Below, in pieces: positions 18,205 to 27,756 of a stretch of DNA of 64,000 nt (position 1 is its first letter; every line of letters begins with the position of its first letter). Source of the DNA: Paracoccaceae bacterium (lineage in GTDB: Bacteria > Pseudomonadota > Alphaproteobacteria > Rhodobacterales > Rhodobacteraceae); contig JAHDEX010000010.1 of NCBI GenBank assembly GCA_020628545.1, positions 1 through 64,000 of the forward strand, written 5' to 3'. The translations under genes and the position numbers were made by a program. The notes under the pieces are model-generated. The model ran no database searches. It saw nothing but the letters and a program-made list of their open reading frames with translations, and was not told where the DNA came from.

Positions 18205-18250
18205 GCGGGGCCAGCCCCGCGCCCCGAGGTATTTTTGTCCAAAAGAAGAC
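18205..18250 (-). repeat. Dispersed post-gene repeat, copy 1
   Basis: Read on the minus strand, directly after the PqiA-like stop: TCTTCTTTTGGAC, then AAAAATACCTC, then a GC hairpin (GCGGGG / CCCCGC). Copies at 31705-31756 and 55616-55648 share TTCTTCTT-x-AAATACC plus a hairpin, each placed just after a stop codon. Confidence 0.6.
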
Positions 18251-18729
18251 TAGTGTCCGCGTTTCGGCGTAAGCGCGGAGATCGCGATGGAGGCAAGGAT
18301 GCAGGCGGTAAAAAGGTAGAGACCCCAAGCCGTTTCGACTTTGCCGATGCCGACACCTTTGGCGACCACAATGTAAAGCGCGATCAGGAAGACATCGGCC
18401 ATGGCCAGCTTACCCATGTAACTCAGCACCGGAAGGGTCTTGTCCTTCAACAGATTGAAGTGAACGAGGGCGAGACCGATGGTTTTGAGATAAGGCGCAA
18501 ACAGCGCGAAAGCGGTGACCATCAGGGCAAGAAAAATGTCGGTGCCCCAAAGGCTTTGCAGGCCGGAGATGACGGAGATTTCCGAAAGACCAAAGAGTGG
18601 AAGCAACCCTGCGCGCATCAAGGGTGCGAACCAGGCAATAGGAAAAAGAACCAGCAAGGCCAGATTGGCAAGCTTCAGAACAAGCGGTGTTTGCGGCGTC
18701 GTGTCAGCGACGATGGTGGTGTCTGTCAT
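18250..18729 (-). CDS. Paraquat-inducible protein A (PqiA)-like membrane protein
   Basis: A 159-residue protein with four predicted helices matching one PqiA domain: NLALLVLFPIAWFAPLM at the start, FGLSEISVISGLQSLWG, and LAMADVFLIALYIVVAKG, the family's conserved region. PqiA proteins work with MCE proteins in lipid traffic between membranes. It lies 81 bp after mlaF on the same strand, consistent with such a role. The start at 18729 (MTDTTIV) lacks a strong ribosome site; a TTG 36 bases upstream is less likely. Confidence 0.82.
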   Translation of the reverse strand: MTDTTIVADTTPQTPLVLKLANLALLVLFPIAWFAPLMRAGLLPLFGLSEISVISGLQSLWGTDIFLALMVTAFALFAPYLKTIGLALVHFNLLKDKTLPVLSYMGKLAMADVFLIALYIVVAKGVGIGKVETAWGLYLFTACILASIAISALTPKRGH

Positions 18730-18810
18730 GTCGTCTAGATGGGCGCTTGCGTACGAGGCTGACAAGAGGTGCGGGTGGTAACAGATTGTTTTGTGGCAAA
18801 AAGGCCTGAG

Positions 18811-19536
18811 TTACCAATGCGGCTGGATCGGACCATCCGCACCACCCGAGGTGAACTGGCGCAAGTGCGGATCATCGGAGGTTTCAAGTTCTGCAAGGGT
18901 TCCTTGCCAATGAATGCGACCTTCGTGGATCATTGCGACACGGTCCGCAATGGCGTGCATGGAGGCCATGTCATGGGTGATTGTAATGGCTGTGGCCCCA
19001 CGATCTGTCGCCACGCGGCGGATGAGTGCGTTGATCACCCCCGCCATCATCGGGTCGAGGCCGGTTGTGGGTTCGTCAAAGAACAGCACATCGGGATCTG
19101 CCGCAATCGCGCGCGCCAGGCCGACACGCTTTTGCATGCCGCCAGAGAGCTCTCCGGGGTATTTGTCGGCGACATCGGGGCCGAGGCCCACTTCCGCAAG
19201 GACTTTCACGGCATGTGCGCGTGCATCCTGCCGTTTCGGACCGCGCAGGTCGCGGAAGGCTACGTTTTGCCAAACAGGTAAACTGTCAAAAAGCGCGGCA
19301 CCCTGAAACAGCATGCCAATAGAGGACATAAATGCGGCGGTGCGCGGCGTCCCATTGATTGTCACCTGGCCCTCGTCAGGTGTCAGCAGGCCAAGGATCG
19401 TCTTGATCAACACCGACTTGCCGCTGCCTGAGCCGCCAATGATCACGAGGCTTTCGCCCTGTGCAATCTCCAGATCAACGCCGCGCAAGACCGCGTTTTG
19501 ACCAAATGAGAGGTGAAGGTCCGTGACTGAGATCAT
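18811..19536 (-). CDS. mlaF: Phospholipid transport ABC ATPase MlaF
   Basis: A 241-residue ATPase of the Mla/Ttg2A group. Walker A is GGSGSGKSVL, the signature is LSGGMQKRVGLARAI, and Walker B is VLFFDEPTTGLDPMMAGVIN; the GLDP-x5-I context is typical of MlaF. It overlaps mlaE by 4 bases. Acting with MlaE it energises lipid movement between inner and outer membrane. No MlaD, MlaC or MlaB gene lies in this window. Confidence 0.93.
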   Translation of the reverse strand: MISVTDLHLSFGQNAVLRGVDLEIAQGESLVIIGGSGSGKSVLIKTILGLLTPDEGQVTINGTPRTAAFMSSIGMLFQGAALFDSLPVWQNVAFRDLRGPKRQDARAHAVKVLAEVGLGPDVADKYPGELSGGMQKRVGLARAIAADPDVLFFDEPTTGLDPMMAGVINALIRRVATDRGATAITITHDMASMHAIADRVAMIHEGRIHWQGTLAELETSDDPHLRQFTSGGADGPIQPHW

Positions 19537-20306
19537 GTACTGAAGAACGCCTCCGTCAGAACGAAGTTGGCGGCCAGGATGAGGACGGAGGCGGCGACAA
19601 CAGCCCCCTTGGTTGCAACGCCAACGCCAATTGCGCCACGGTCAGAGTTCAGGCCGTAGTAGCACCCCACAAGCGCGGCGATGGTGCCGAAGACAGCGCC
19701 TTTCACAAGCGATGAGATGATGTCGCGCATCTCAAGGAAGTCGACTGTGTTTTGCAGATAACTGGCCGGGTTGAAATCAAGGCGCAGCGTGCTGATCAGA
19801 TAACCGCCGAAAATACCGATCGTGTCACCAACGGCGACAAGGAGGGGCACGACCAATGTCGCGGCGAACACGCGCGGCACTGTCAGGTATTGCATCGGAT
19901 CGGTTGAGAGGGTGTGCAGCGCGTCAATCTGTTCGGTGACTTTCATCGTCGCAAGTTCCGCCGCAATAGAAGAGGTAACGCGTGCTGCGACCATGAGGCC
20001 CACAAGCACCGGTCCCAGTTCACGTACAACGCCGATCGCTACAATTTGCGGCACAACCGCTTCGGCCGAAAAGCGTGAACCGCCCGCATAGATCTGCAGC
20101 GCCAGCGCGCCGCCGGTGAACAGGGCGGTCAGACCGACGACAGGGAGAGAGAAAAACCCGATCTGTAGCAGGGCTTTCCCAAAAGCCGCAGCATAAAACG
20201 GCCGTCGCACAGCACGCGCAAACGTGTGTGCGATGAACATGCTAAACCGGCCGATGGATGCCAGCGCGGCCAGGACCGCAGCACCAAGGGCCGCAAGGAA
20301 CCTCAT
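19533..20306 (-). CDS. mlaE: Phospholipid transport ABC permease MlaE
   Basis: A 257-residue permease. It has the N-terminal interfacial region, then [21 protein letters not shown] split by the family break, [18 protein letters not shown] with the EQ/ELGP coupling motif, and [19 protein letters not shown], all diagnostic of MlaE. It overlaps both alr (4 bases) and mlaF (4 bases), so all three are translationally coupled. Confidence 0.93.
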   Translation of the reverse strand: MRFLAALGAAVLAALASIGRFSMFIAHTFARAVRRPFYAAAFGKALLQIGFFSLPVVGLTALFTGGALALQIYAGGSRFSAEAVVPQIVAIGVVRELGPVLVGLMVAARVTSSIAAELATMKVTEQIDALHTLSTDPMQYLTVPRVFAATLVVPLLVAVGDTIGIFGGYLISTLRLDFNPASYLQNTVDFLEMRDIISSLVKGAVFGTIAALVGCYYGLNSDRGAIGVGVATKGAVVAASVLILAANFVLTEAFFST

Positions 20307-21340
20307 CCGGTGAGGCTTTGGCGGCTGTAGCGTCTGCCTAGCGAGGTGAGGATTTCATACCCGATGGTGCCAGCGCGGTCGGCGAGTTGATCGACTGATT
20401 GTTTGGGGCCGAGGATTGTCAGGTAGTCCGGATCATCATCCAGGTCAGTCACATCCACCGTGATCAGATCCATCGAGACGCGTCCCACAAGGCGGCAGGG
20501 GTGGTCGTCCGCCCAAAGCAATGCGCGATCTGACATCGCACGGATAAGACCATCGGCATATCCGGCAGAGACAGTTGCAATGCGTGAGGGCCGCTCTGCC
20601 TGCCAGGTGTTGCCGTAGCCAACGACTTCCCCGGTATCCAGCGCGCGGACCTGCACGACTGGCAAGTCGAGCCGCACGACCTGACGCGCGTCCTCAAACG
20701 GCATGCCACCGTAGATGCCGACGCCGGGGCGGCAGAGATCGAAATGGTATTTTTCGCCAAGCAGCATACCACCGGTCGCCGCAAGGGACCGGGGTGTTGA
20801 AATACCCTTGGTCATCTTCTCAAACACATCAAGCTGATAGGCGTTCATCGGATGGTCCGCTTCGTCCGCGCAGGCCAGATGGCTCATGACGAGGGTCGGA
20901 TGTTGGGACAGCGCTACGGGTGCGACAGCAGCCCATTCGCTCCATTCCATGCCGAGGCGGTTCATGCCTGTATCAAGCTGAATGCCAAACGGATGATTGG
21001 GCAGGGCTTCCAGATGCCGCGTGACCTGATCGATGGAGTTCAGCATCGGGGTGAGGCCGTGGTCGCGGATCGTCTCTGTGTCGCCTGCCATGTGACCAGA
21101 GAACACATTGATTTCCGCGTCGGGGCCAACGGCTGCACGCACAGCGATCCCCTCGCTTGCCAGCGCAACAAAGAACCGTCGCGCGCCGACGCTGGCCAAT
21201 GTTGCCGCCACCTGCGCGGCCCCTAAGCCGTAGCCATCAGCTTTCACCACAGCCCCCGTTTCCACGGTGGTTTTGGCATCAAGCGCGCGCCAGTTCGCGG
21301 CGAGCGCAGTCAAATCGATCTGTAGGTGTCCAGCGGTCAT
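20303..21340 (-). CDS. alr: Alanine racemase
   Basis: PLP enzyme that makes D-alanine for peptidoglycan, 345 residues. The PLP lysine is in [12 protein letters not shown] (about residue 33) and the catalytic tyrosine in [12 protein letters not shown] (about residue 250); [12 protein letters not shown] is the conserved domain-interface segment. It heads alr-mlaE-mlaF with 4-base overlaps. 80 bp separate it from the GlxA-type gene upstream on the same strand. Confidence 0.95.
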   Translation of the reverse strand: MTAGHLQIDLTALAANWRALDAKTTVETGAVVKADGYGLGAAQVAATLASVGARRFFVALASEGIAVRAAVGPDAEINVFSGHMAGDTETIRDHGLTPMLNSIDQVTRHLEALPNHPFGIQLDTGMNRLGMEWSEWAAVAPVALSQHPTLVMSHLACADEADHPMNAYQLDVFEKMTKGISTPRSLAATGGMLLGEKYHFDLCRPGVGIYGGMPFEDARQVVRLDLPVVQVRALDTGEVVGYGNTWQAERPSRIATVSAGYADGLIRAMSDRALLWADDHPCRLVGRVSMDLITVDVTDLDDDPDYLTILGPKQSVDQLADRAGTIGYEILTSLGRRYSRQSLTG

Positions 21341-21420
21341 TGCGGTCTTTTCGCAGGACCGCGCGCAAGGTCAAGTGGTCGTCGTGCAAGCCGGTGAGAA
21401 ATCGCGGATCGGGGTTGGCT

Positions 21421-22389
21421 TCAGGTGAACGCGCCCAGACGCTCTCGATACCGGATCGGAGGGACCCCCATCGCCTTGCGAAAGTCACGTCGAAAACTTT
21501 CCGCGGAGCCAAAACCGCAGATATCGCAGACATCGGCAAGTGGAACGTCCGGGTCTTCCAGCAATTCCGCAGCACGGGCGATGCGTTCCGACTTGAGCCA
21601 CGCCAAGGGTGTGAGACCTGTTTCCTCCTCAAACCGGCGGGCCAATGTGCGTGGGCTTGTGGCTGCGTCTTGGGCCATGCGGGTGATTGGCCAAGCCTCG
21701 TCCAGGTGAGCGCGCACACGGTCTTGCAACGCAGCGAGGTTCGTTCCAGCCCGCGCCTGCGGTTCAGGACGCGGGACAAACTGGCGCTGCCCACCGTCGC
21801 GCTGCGCAGGCAGGACAAGGCGGCGTGCAACAGATGCCGCGACTTGGGCGCCGTAGTCTTGCCGAATGATATGCAGGCCAAGGTCTAGACCGGCTGCGGA
21901 CCCGGCGGAGGTATAGACGCCGCCGTCTTTGAGATAGAGAACGTCAGGATCGACAGAGACCTCTGGGTATTGCGCAGAAAGTGCGTCGGTGTAGCGCCAA
22001 TGTGTTGTGGCCCGTCTGCCGTCAAGAAGGCCTGCCGCGGCAAGCGCAAAGACGCCGGAACAGATCGACGCGATCCGGGCGCCATTGGCGTGAGCCGCTG
22101 CCAGCGCCTCCGTCAACGCGGCGGGGACCGGCGTTTCCGCACTGCGCCAACCGGGTACAATGATCAGATCGGCCTGCGGCAAGAGCGCCAGGGTGTTCTC
22201 AGCGACCACCGACAGACCCCCAATCGCCCTGATCGGTCCGGGCTCTGCTGCGACGGCGGCGAAGCGATACCAGTTGGAAAACTCGGGCCTGGGAAGTCCA
22301 AAGAGTTCGACGGCGATTCCGAACTCAAAGGTGCAAAGACCATCGTAAGCGATGGCGCAGACGAGCGGATTTTTGGGAGTTGTCTTCAT
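21421..22389 (-). CDS. GlxA-family transcriptional regulator (DJ-1/PfpI + AraC HTH)
   Basis: A 322-residue regulator. The N-terminal DJ-1/PfpI-like domain (1-180) includes ASICSGVFALAAAGLLDGRR at the cysteine elbow. The C-terminal AraC domain (about 215-320) carries TSPRTLARRFEEETGLTPL and ESFRRDFRKAMGVPPIRYR. Relatives such as GlxA, CdhR and GbdR regulate nitrogen and amine catabolism. It is divergent from the NTF2-like gene with a 95-bp shared region holding an inverted repeat. Confidence 0.9.
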   Translation of the reverse strand: MKTTPKNPLVCAIAYDGLCTFEFGIAVELFGLPRPEFSNWYRFAAVAAEPGPIRAIGGLSVVAENTLALLPQADLIIVPGWRSAETPVPAALTEALAAAHANGARIASICSGVFALAAAGLLDGRRATTHWRYTDALSAQYPEVSVDPDVLYLKDGGVYTSAGSAAGLDLGLHIIRQDYGAQVAASVARRLVLPAQRDGGQRQFVPRPEPQARAGTNLAALQDRVRAHLDEAWPITRMAQDAATSPRTLARRFEEETGLTPLAWLKSERIARAAELLEDPDVPLADVCDICGFGSAESFRRDFRKAMGVPPIRYRERLGAFT

Positions 22390-22390
22390 T

Positions 22391-22425
22391 TGGCAGAAAG
22401 TGACCGTAACTTGTCAATCCTGCCA
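22391..22425. promoter_or_regulatory. Inverted repeat between GlxA-type regulator and NTF2-like gene
   Basis: TGGCAG at 22391-22396 and CTGCCA at 22420-22425 form an inverted repeat with 23 bases between the arms. It lies at the start of the regulator gene and upstream of the divergent gene. It is a candidate AraC-type operator, judged by position only. Confidence 0.4.
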
Positions 22426-22484
22426 GTATGGCCAAGTACGCTCTCATGGCAAGTCTTCGACATCACTTCTATCGGAGACCCGGA

Positions 22485-22874
22485 ATGCAATCTCAAGACG
22501 CCCTTTTTGCCGCTGTTCAGACCTATTTCGAAGCCATTCATGAATGCGATGCCGCGAAACTGAATGCGGTCTTTCATCCGGCCTCCAGCCTTTTTGACGC
22601 CGATAACGGCATGATCTTTGTGGAACCCATCGAAAGTTTTAGCCGCGACGTCGCAGGTCGCACGTCACCGGCAAGCGTGGGGCAGGCGATGGAGGCGGAG
22701 GTGCTTCTCGTCGACTATCTTTCGCCACTCAGTGCGACGGTCAAAATACGTATCCGCGCGCACCGGAGCGTGTTTGTCGATCACCTCGGGTTCGTGAAGG
22801 GAGAAGACGGTTGGCAGATCGTCTCTAAAATCTGGCACCTCGAGTCGGAGCTCTCAGAGAATCGCGCGGGCTGA
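22485..22874 (+). CDS. NTF2-like (putative lumazine-binding) protein
   Basis: A 129-residue small cone-shaped-fold protein of the nuclear transport factor 2 superfamily. Recognisable are FAAVQTYFEAIHECDAAKLN and VFHPASSLFD at the N-terminus and EDGWQIVSKIWHLE at the C-terminus. The start at 22485 is supported by GGAG 8 bases upstream. The fold serves many roles; the ligand is unknown. Its divergent neighbour is likely its regulator, and the DUF2189 gene begins 5 bases after its stop. Confidence 0.8.
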   Translation: MQSQDALFAAVQTYFEAIHECDAAKLNAVFHPASSLFDADNGMIFVEPIESFSRDVAGRTSPASVGQAMEAEVLLVDYLSPLSATVKIRIRAHRSVFVDHLGFVKGEDGWQIVSKIWHLESELSENRAG

Positions 22875-22879
22875 GATGG

Positions 22880-23752
22880 ATGCGAACGTCAGCTTTGACA
22901 TGGATCAAGGCCAACTCCACCAAACCGATGCAATGTTCATCTATGGGAGCCGCAGAACACACGTCGCCATCCACTCTTCCTGACGTCAATCGACTGACAT
23001 TGGCTGATTTAGGAACTTGTTTTTCCCACGGATGGCGCGATTTTCTTGCGGCTCCCTTCCCGAGTCTCTTCTTTGCAAATGTTTTTGTGCTTGCAGGATT
23101 ACTCATGAGCACGATTACATTTGCGACAGGGACAACTTATTGGCTCGTGCTTGCGGTCTTGGGTTTTCCACTGGTCGGGGCGCTGACCTGTCTGGGTTTT
23201 TATGAACTGTCACGCAATCGCGCGGCGGAACGGCAGGTGTCTTTTGGCACGACCTTGCGCCGGGTGTGGGATCACCGCCGCGGGCAACTGCCCTGGTTTG
23301 CGGGCATAGTCGTTGTCGTCTTTCTGTTTTGGTTCTTCCTTGGACACATGATTTTCGCTCTGTTCCTTGGGCATTCTCCGATGACCAACATCCTGACGTC
23401 CTCGACCGTCTTTTTGTCATCGGACGGATTGGTGATGCTGTTGTTTGGAACAGTGGTTGGCGGCGTCTTTGCGGTGCTTGTCTTCGCCATCACAGTTGTC
23501 GGGATGCCGCTTGTTTACGATCGCGACGTCGATTTTGTAACTGCGATGCTGACCTCCATCAAAGCGGTGAGGTTACAGCCGGGGCTTTACCTATTTTGGG
23601 GTGCGATCATCGGCGGGGTTACATTCCTGGCCATGCTGCCTGCGTTTCTTGGCCTTTACATCGCGATTCCGGTGCTCGGACATGCGAGTTGGCATCTGTA
23701 CCGGAAGGCCGTACCCCGGACCTTGGAGCCTTCGCCGGTTGGAACGATGTAG
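22880..23752 (+). CDS. DUF2189-family membrane protein
   Basis: A membrane protein of up to 290 residues with about six helices. The DUF2189 signature is seen in the N-terminal third: FSHGWRDFLAAPFPSLFFAN. This is followed by TM pairs and the soluble loop TTLRRVWDHRRGQLPW. The start is unsure: ATGs at 22880, 22928 and 22943 are in frame, and the last two give the usual short N-terminus. Function is not known; it is co-directional with, and 5 bases from, the NTF2-like gene. Confidence 0.78.
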   Translation: MRTSALTWIKANSTKPMQCSSMGAAEHTSPSTLPDVNRLTLADLGTCFSHGWRDFLAAPFPSLFFANVFVLAGLLMSTITFATGTTYWLVLAVLGFPLVGALTCLGFYELSRNRAAERQVSFGTTLRRVWDHRRGQLPWFAGIVVVVFLFWFFLGHMIFALFLGHSPMTNILTSSTVFLSSDGLVMLLFGTVVGGVFAVLVFAITVVGMPLVYDRDVDFVTAMLTSIKAVRLQPGLYLFWGAIIGGVTFLAMLPAFLGLYIAIPVLGHASWHLYRKAVPRTLEPSPVGTM

Positions 23753-23755
23753 GGC

Positions 23756-23767
23756 GGGGTGCACCCC
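23756..23767. terminator. Short GC palindrome between convergent DUF2189 gene and dnaB
   Basis: GGGG-TGCA-CCCC lies in the 21-bp gap between the two convergent genes, in a context (GTAGGG...) resembling the terminator at 10584-10608. The stem is only 4 bp, and no T-run is seen. Confidence 0.35.
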
Positions 23768-23773
23768 CCAAGA

Positions 23774-25267
23774 TCAAAACTGTTGATCCGCCCCCTGCTG
23801 CCAAGGCTTCACGAGGTTGCCGAAGCGTGTGAACTGACCCTCGAAGGACAATTCGACCGTGCCAATCGGGCCGTGACGCTGTTTGCCGATCACAACCTCG
23901 GCCTTGCCATGCAGGGCTTCCATCCGTTCTTGCCAGGCGGCCATTTTCTCCATCTCATGATCGCCCGGCTTCTCACGCTCGACATAATACTCTTCGCGGT
24001 AGACGAACATCACGACGTCCGCGTCCTGCTCAATGGATCCGGATTCCCGCAGGTCCGACAGCTGCGGGCGTTTGTCCTCTCGGCTTTCCACCTGACGTGA
24101 AAGCTGGGAGAGGGCGATCACGGGAACCTGTAGTTCCTTTGCGATGGCTTTCAGTCCCATCGTGATCTCCGAGATTTCGCCAACACGGTTGTCTGCCCGG
24201 CCTGAGCCGCGCACAAGCTGCAGGTAGTCGACCATAAGCACGTCCAACCCGTGCGTCCGCTTCAAACGACGTGCACGGGCAGCAAGTTGTGCAATGGGCA
24301 GGGCCGGAGTGTCGTCGATGAAAAGCGGGCAGGCCTCAAGTGATTTGGCGGCTTCGACGAAGCGCCGGAATTCGGCTTCTGTCATGTCACCGCGGCGGAT
24401 CTGCTCTGAAGGCACTTCGGATGCTTCCGACAGAATACGCGCAGCCAGCTGGTCCGCTGACATTTCCAGTGAGTAGAACCCAACCACGCCGCCGTTTATG
24501 GCTCCCTCGGACCCATCTGCCAGGGCGCCCTTTTGGTAGGCCTTTGCGATGTTATAGGCGATGTTTGTCGCCAATGAGGTTTTCCCCATCGACGGGCGTC
24601 CAGCCAGGATGATCAGGTCGGACTTGTGCAAACCGCCCAACTTCTTATCCATATCGATCAACCCGGTGGACACGCCCGATAGGCCGCCGTCGCGCTGGTA
24701 AGCTGCGTTGGCGGTATTGACTGCGGTGGTCACGGCTTTCAGGAAGCTCTGAAATCCGCTTTCCGATGTGCCTTTTTCTGCGAGGCGATAAAGTTCTTGC
24801 TCTGCTTCGACGATTTGCTCGCGCGGTTCGCTTTCGACGTTCACGCGGGCCGCCTTTTCGGCAATTGTTTGGCCAACGGTGATCAGGTCGCGCCTCACCG
24901 ACAGGTCGTAAATCATCTGCGCGTAGTCTTTTGCCGCAAACGCCGAAATCGCAGCACCCGCAAGTCGCGCAAGATAGGCGGGGCCGCCGAGCTCTTTCAG
25001 GCCCTCATCGTCTTCGAGAAACGTTTTAAGTGTGACAGGCGATGCCAAAGCGTTCTTCGCAATCCGGTTCGCTGCCACATCAAAGATGCGCGCATGGACC
25101 GGATCGTAGAAATGCTCTGGCCCGATGATTGCGGCAACACCGTCGAAGACATCATTGTTCGTCAGAATTGCGCCCAGAAGCTGCTGTTCGGCTTCCACCG
25201 AATGCGGCATTTCCACTGCCGGTTCCACGTCCGTACCGGTCGCATTAAATGCGGTAATCTCGTTCAT
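23774..25267 (-). CDS. dnaB: Replicative DNA helicase DnaB
   Basis: Hexameric replication-fork helicase, 497 residues. The N-terminal DnaB domain begins MPHSVEAEQQLLGAIL. The RecA-like core has Walker A GRPSMGKTS (about residue 225), Walker B LMVDYLQLV, and the DnaB-specific EISEITMGLKAIAKELQVPV and SQLSRQVE. The start at 25267 (MNEITAFNA) follows AGAGGTG; an upstream in-frame extension is rejected. No intein is present. Confidence 0.96.
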   Translation of the reverse strand: MNEITAFNATGTDVEPAVEMPHSVEAEQQLLGAILTNNDVFDGVAAIIGPEHFYDPVHARIFDVAANRIAKNALASPVTLKTFLEDDEGLKELGGPAYLARLAGAAISAFAAKDYAQMIYDLSVRRDLITVGQTIAEKAARVNVESEPREQIVEAEQELYRLAEKGTSESGFQSFLKAVTTAVNTANAAYQRDGGLSGVSTGLIDMDKKLGGLHKSDLIILAGRPSMGKTSLATNIAYNIAKAYQKGALADGSEGAINGGVVGFYSLEMSADQLAARILSEASEVPSEQIRRGDMTEAEFRRFVEAAKSLEACPLFIDDTPALPIAQLAARARRLKRTHGLDVLMVDYLQLVRGSGRADNRVGEISEITMGLKAIAKELQVPVIALSQLSRQVESREDKRPQLSDLRESGSIEQDADVVMFVYREEYYVEREKPGDHEMEKMAAWQERMEALHGKAEVVIGKQRHGPIGTVELSFEGQFTRFGNLVKPWQQGADQQF

Positions 25268-25332
25268 CTGCCCACCTCTTTGTCCCGCCTGCTGCATAGC
25301 GTGCGATGATGCGTTGCGCTATCGGGATATGT

Positions 25333-25473
25333 CTGGGGATAACCCAGCCTGAACTATGTGTGTGAGATGAACGCTACAACATCTGGGGAGGCGGAGGCAA
25401 CGTCTTACTAGATAGGTCGCGCTCCACAGGCTTCACTGCGATTCCTCCCCCGAACAGTCCACAGTGCTGTGGA
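25333..25473. promoter_or_regulatory. Two palindromes upstream of dnaB
   Basis: CTGGG-GATAA-CCCAG lies at 25333-25347 and TCCACAG-TG-CTGTGGA at 25458-25473, both in the 214-bp gap between pyrE and dnaB. The first contains TGGGGATAA, one base from the DnaA-box complement TGTGGATAA. The second, right after the pyrE stop, could be a terminator stem. Function is unproven. Confidence 0.35.
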
Positions 25474-25481
25474 GAAGAAAT

Positions 25482-26159
25482 TTACGTTTGGTTACCTGCG
25501 GCCCAGCCGCTGGGGTCATGCAGATAGGCGTTGACCTCGGTCAAAGTGGCATCGTCATAGGCACCCCGACGTTTGGCTTCGGCCAGCACATCCCACCAGG
25601 TGCAGAGGTGGATCAGTTGCACGCCCTTGTCGCCCAAGGTTTTTTCGACGCCATCGAAAATGCCGTAGTAAAAGATCACCGCCGTCGCCGAACATGTCGC
25701 GCCAGTTTCGCGGATCGCATCGACGAAGGACAGTTTTGATCCGCCATCTGTTGTGAGGTCTTCAACGAGCAGGACACGTTCACCTTCAGTCATTTGACCT
25801 TCGATTCGCGCGTTACGTCCGTAGCCCTTCGGCTTCTTCCGCACGTAAGTCATCGGCAATGCCATCCGCTCCGCGACGAGCGCTGCAAATGGGATGCCCG
25901 CGGTTTCGCCGCCAGCGATGTTGTCAAACTGTTCAAAGCCCGCTTCGCGCATGATCGTGATCGTCAGAAAATCCATCAACGTTGCCCGCACCCGCGGAAA
26001 GGAGATCAGCTTGCGGCAATCGACATAAGTCGGTGCCTTCTTGCCGGACGCGTGGGTGAAAGGCTCTTTTGTATTGAAGTGGACTGCGCCGACTTCGATC
26101 AGCATTCCGGCAGTCAGGCGGGCGATGTCTTCTTTCGGCGGGTAAGAGGTGGGGATCAT
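25482..26159 (-). CDS. pyrE: Orotate phosphoribosyltransferase
   Basis: A 225-residue type I phosphoribosyltransferase that joins orotate and PRPP in pyrimidine synthesis. The PRPP loop is [15 protein letters not shown] (about residue 127), and [20 protein letters not shown] near the N-terminus matches the long OPRTase form of alphaproteobacteria. It lies 49 bp after pyrC on the same strand. Confidence 0.95.
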   Translation of the reverse strand: MIPTSYPPKEDIARLTAGMLIEVGAVHFNTKEPFTHASGKKAPTYVDCRKLISFPRVRATLMDFLTITIMREAGFEQFDNIAGGETAGIPFAALVAERMALPMTYVRKKPKGYGRNARIEGQMTEGERVLLVEDLTTDGGSKLSFVDAIRETGATCSATAVIFYYGIFDGVEKTLGDKGVQLIHLCTWWDVLAEAKRRGAYDDATLTEVNAYLHDPSGWAAGNQT

Positions 26160-26208
26160 GCTGCTCTCATCATCATGGGTGGTGCTGCCTCAGACGGCGG
26201 CAGGGTGG

Positions 26209-27261
26209 TTAGGGCGTGACATGCCAATGCAAAGGGAAGCCGGGATCGAAAACGGTGACAGGACCGTCGCCAGTGCTGATCTGCTCCGGGTAAGTCACTG
26301 GATCACCTTTTTTGAGTGTGATCGTCGCTTCATTCGGCGGAAGCCCGTAAAACCGCGGACCATTGAGCGACGTAAAGGCTTCCAGCTTCGGGAGTGCTTC
26401 GGCGGCCTCAAACACTTCAGCAAGGCAGGACATTGTATTTGGCGCTGTGAAGATACCCGCGCAGCCACAGGGTTGCAGTTTTGCCGGGTCTGTATGTGGC
26501 GCACTATCCGTGCCAAGAAAGAAGCGCTTGTCGCCAGAGATCGCTGCTTGCACCAGCGCTACGCGGTGCGCTTCGCGCTTCGCGACGGGTAGACAGTAGT
26601 AATGCGGCTTGATGCCCCCGGCGAGGATATTGTTGCGGTTGATGATCAAGTGATGCGTCGTGATCGTCGCGGCGGTGTTCTTGTGTGCGTCGCGCACATA
26701 ATCGACCGCGTCTTCCGTGGTCACATGCTCCATGACGATCTTTAGGTCGGGGTTCTTCTTGCGGATCGGTTTCAGAACCTTGTCGATGAACACAGCCTCT
26801 CGATCAAAAATGTCGATACGGCTGTCTGTGACTTCCCCATGCACACAGAGCGGCATTCCAATGTCCGCCATGCGGTCGAGGACGGGGCGAATGCGATCAA
26901 AATCCGTGACGCCAGAGGCTGAGTTTGTCGTTGCACCGGCCGGATAAAGCTTCACCGCGCGCGCAATGCCACTTGTAAAGGCGGCTTCCACGTCGTCCGG
27001 GTCCGTTTCTTCCGTCATATAGAGTGTCATGAGCGGCTCAAACGTCATGTCCGACGGAAGGGCAGCCATGATCCTGTCCCGATAGGCCGATGCCTGTGCC
27101 GCTGTCACAACTGGCGGCACCAGGTTCGGCATGATGATCGCACGGGCAAAATGGCGTGCTGATTCCGGTAAAACCGCCTGCAGCATCGCACCATCACGTA
27201 GATGCAAATGCCAATCATCCGGACGGCGGAGGGTGAGGGACGTAAGTGCAGCGTCTTTCAT
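26209..27261 (-). CDS. pyrC: Dihydroorotase, PyrC class
   Basis: Zinc-dependent amidohydrolase of 350 residues that closes carbamoyl-aspartate to dihydroorotate. The first metal site is DWHLHLRDG (about residue 16). [15 protein letters not shown] carries the carboxylated lysine, VMEHVTTED the next histidine, ITTHHLI another, and FLGTDSAPH the final aspartate. This is the E. coli-type (class II) PyrC. It is followed by pyrE. Confidence 0.95.
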   Translation of the reverse strand: MKDAALTSLTLRRPDDWHLHLRDGAMLQAVLPESARHFARAIIMPNLVPPVVTAAQASAYRDRIMAALPSDMTFEPLMTLYMTEETDPDDVEAAFTSGIARAVKLYPAGATTNSASGVTDFDRIRPVLDRMADIGMPLCVHGEVTDSRIDIFDREAVFIDKVLKPIRKKNPDLKIVMEHVTTEDAVDYVRDAHKNTAATITTHHLIINRNNILAGGIKPHYYCLPVAKREAHRVALVQAAISGDKRFFLGTDSAPHTDPAKLQPCGCAGIFTAPNTMSCLAEVFEAAEALPKLEAFTSLNGPRFYGLPPNEATITLKKGDPVTYPEQISTGDGPVTVFDPGFPLHWHVTP

Positions 27262-27756
27262 AAAGACCGCTTACACCGCCCGCAGCGCCGATGCCAGAGG
27301 TGGTCGATGTCGTGATCTCCCCGAATCTTTCGCCACAATTCGATGTCTCGCCGGCGCCAAATTGCAGGGCCGCGAAAACAGTCCGCAAAAAATGGTGTCT
27401 TTGTGGCGGGATTCTTGGTGCTTTTGCGAGGCGGTGTCGAAATGTGGCAAAGTCGAGATGCAGTAAAATTTGGTATTATCTCCGCAAAAGACGGCTTTTC
27501 TCTGTAAGACGGCACGCCGTGTCCGCCGCACGTCGGCGGCAGGTCGCTGGGCGCAGGCGTGGATAACCATCTGCAATGTATGCATAAAACACGTGAGATG
27601 CTATTTCAGTTGAGAGCGTCTCGGCGATTGTTTTGACGCGCCTCATGTCCTGAGCCTATTGTTTCCAAAACATCAAAGAACTGTTCTCACCTGATGACCG
27701 TCTTGGCAAAGTTAAGGCAATTGTGTGACGGTCATTGCAGTAGAAGGAACGAGTTG
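27262..27756. other. 495-bp intergenic region without a credible gene
   Basis: It lies between divergent pyrC and a secreted-protein gene. Open frames here are short and lack ribosome sites. It holds a perfect hairpin CCGCCG-CACGT-CGGCGG at 27523-27539 without a T-run, and an AT-rich stretch (TTTGGTATTATC) near 27470. The region probably contains promoters for both flanks; an unannotated small RNA cannot be excluded. Confidence 0.5.

Noticed and set aside
25333-25347. DnaA box/origin near dnaB
   Set aside because: Only one loose match (TGGGGATAA); no cluster of boxes or AT-rich unwinding region.
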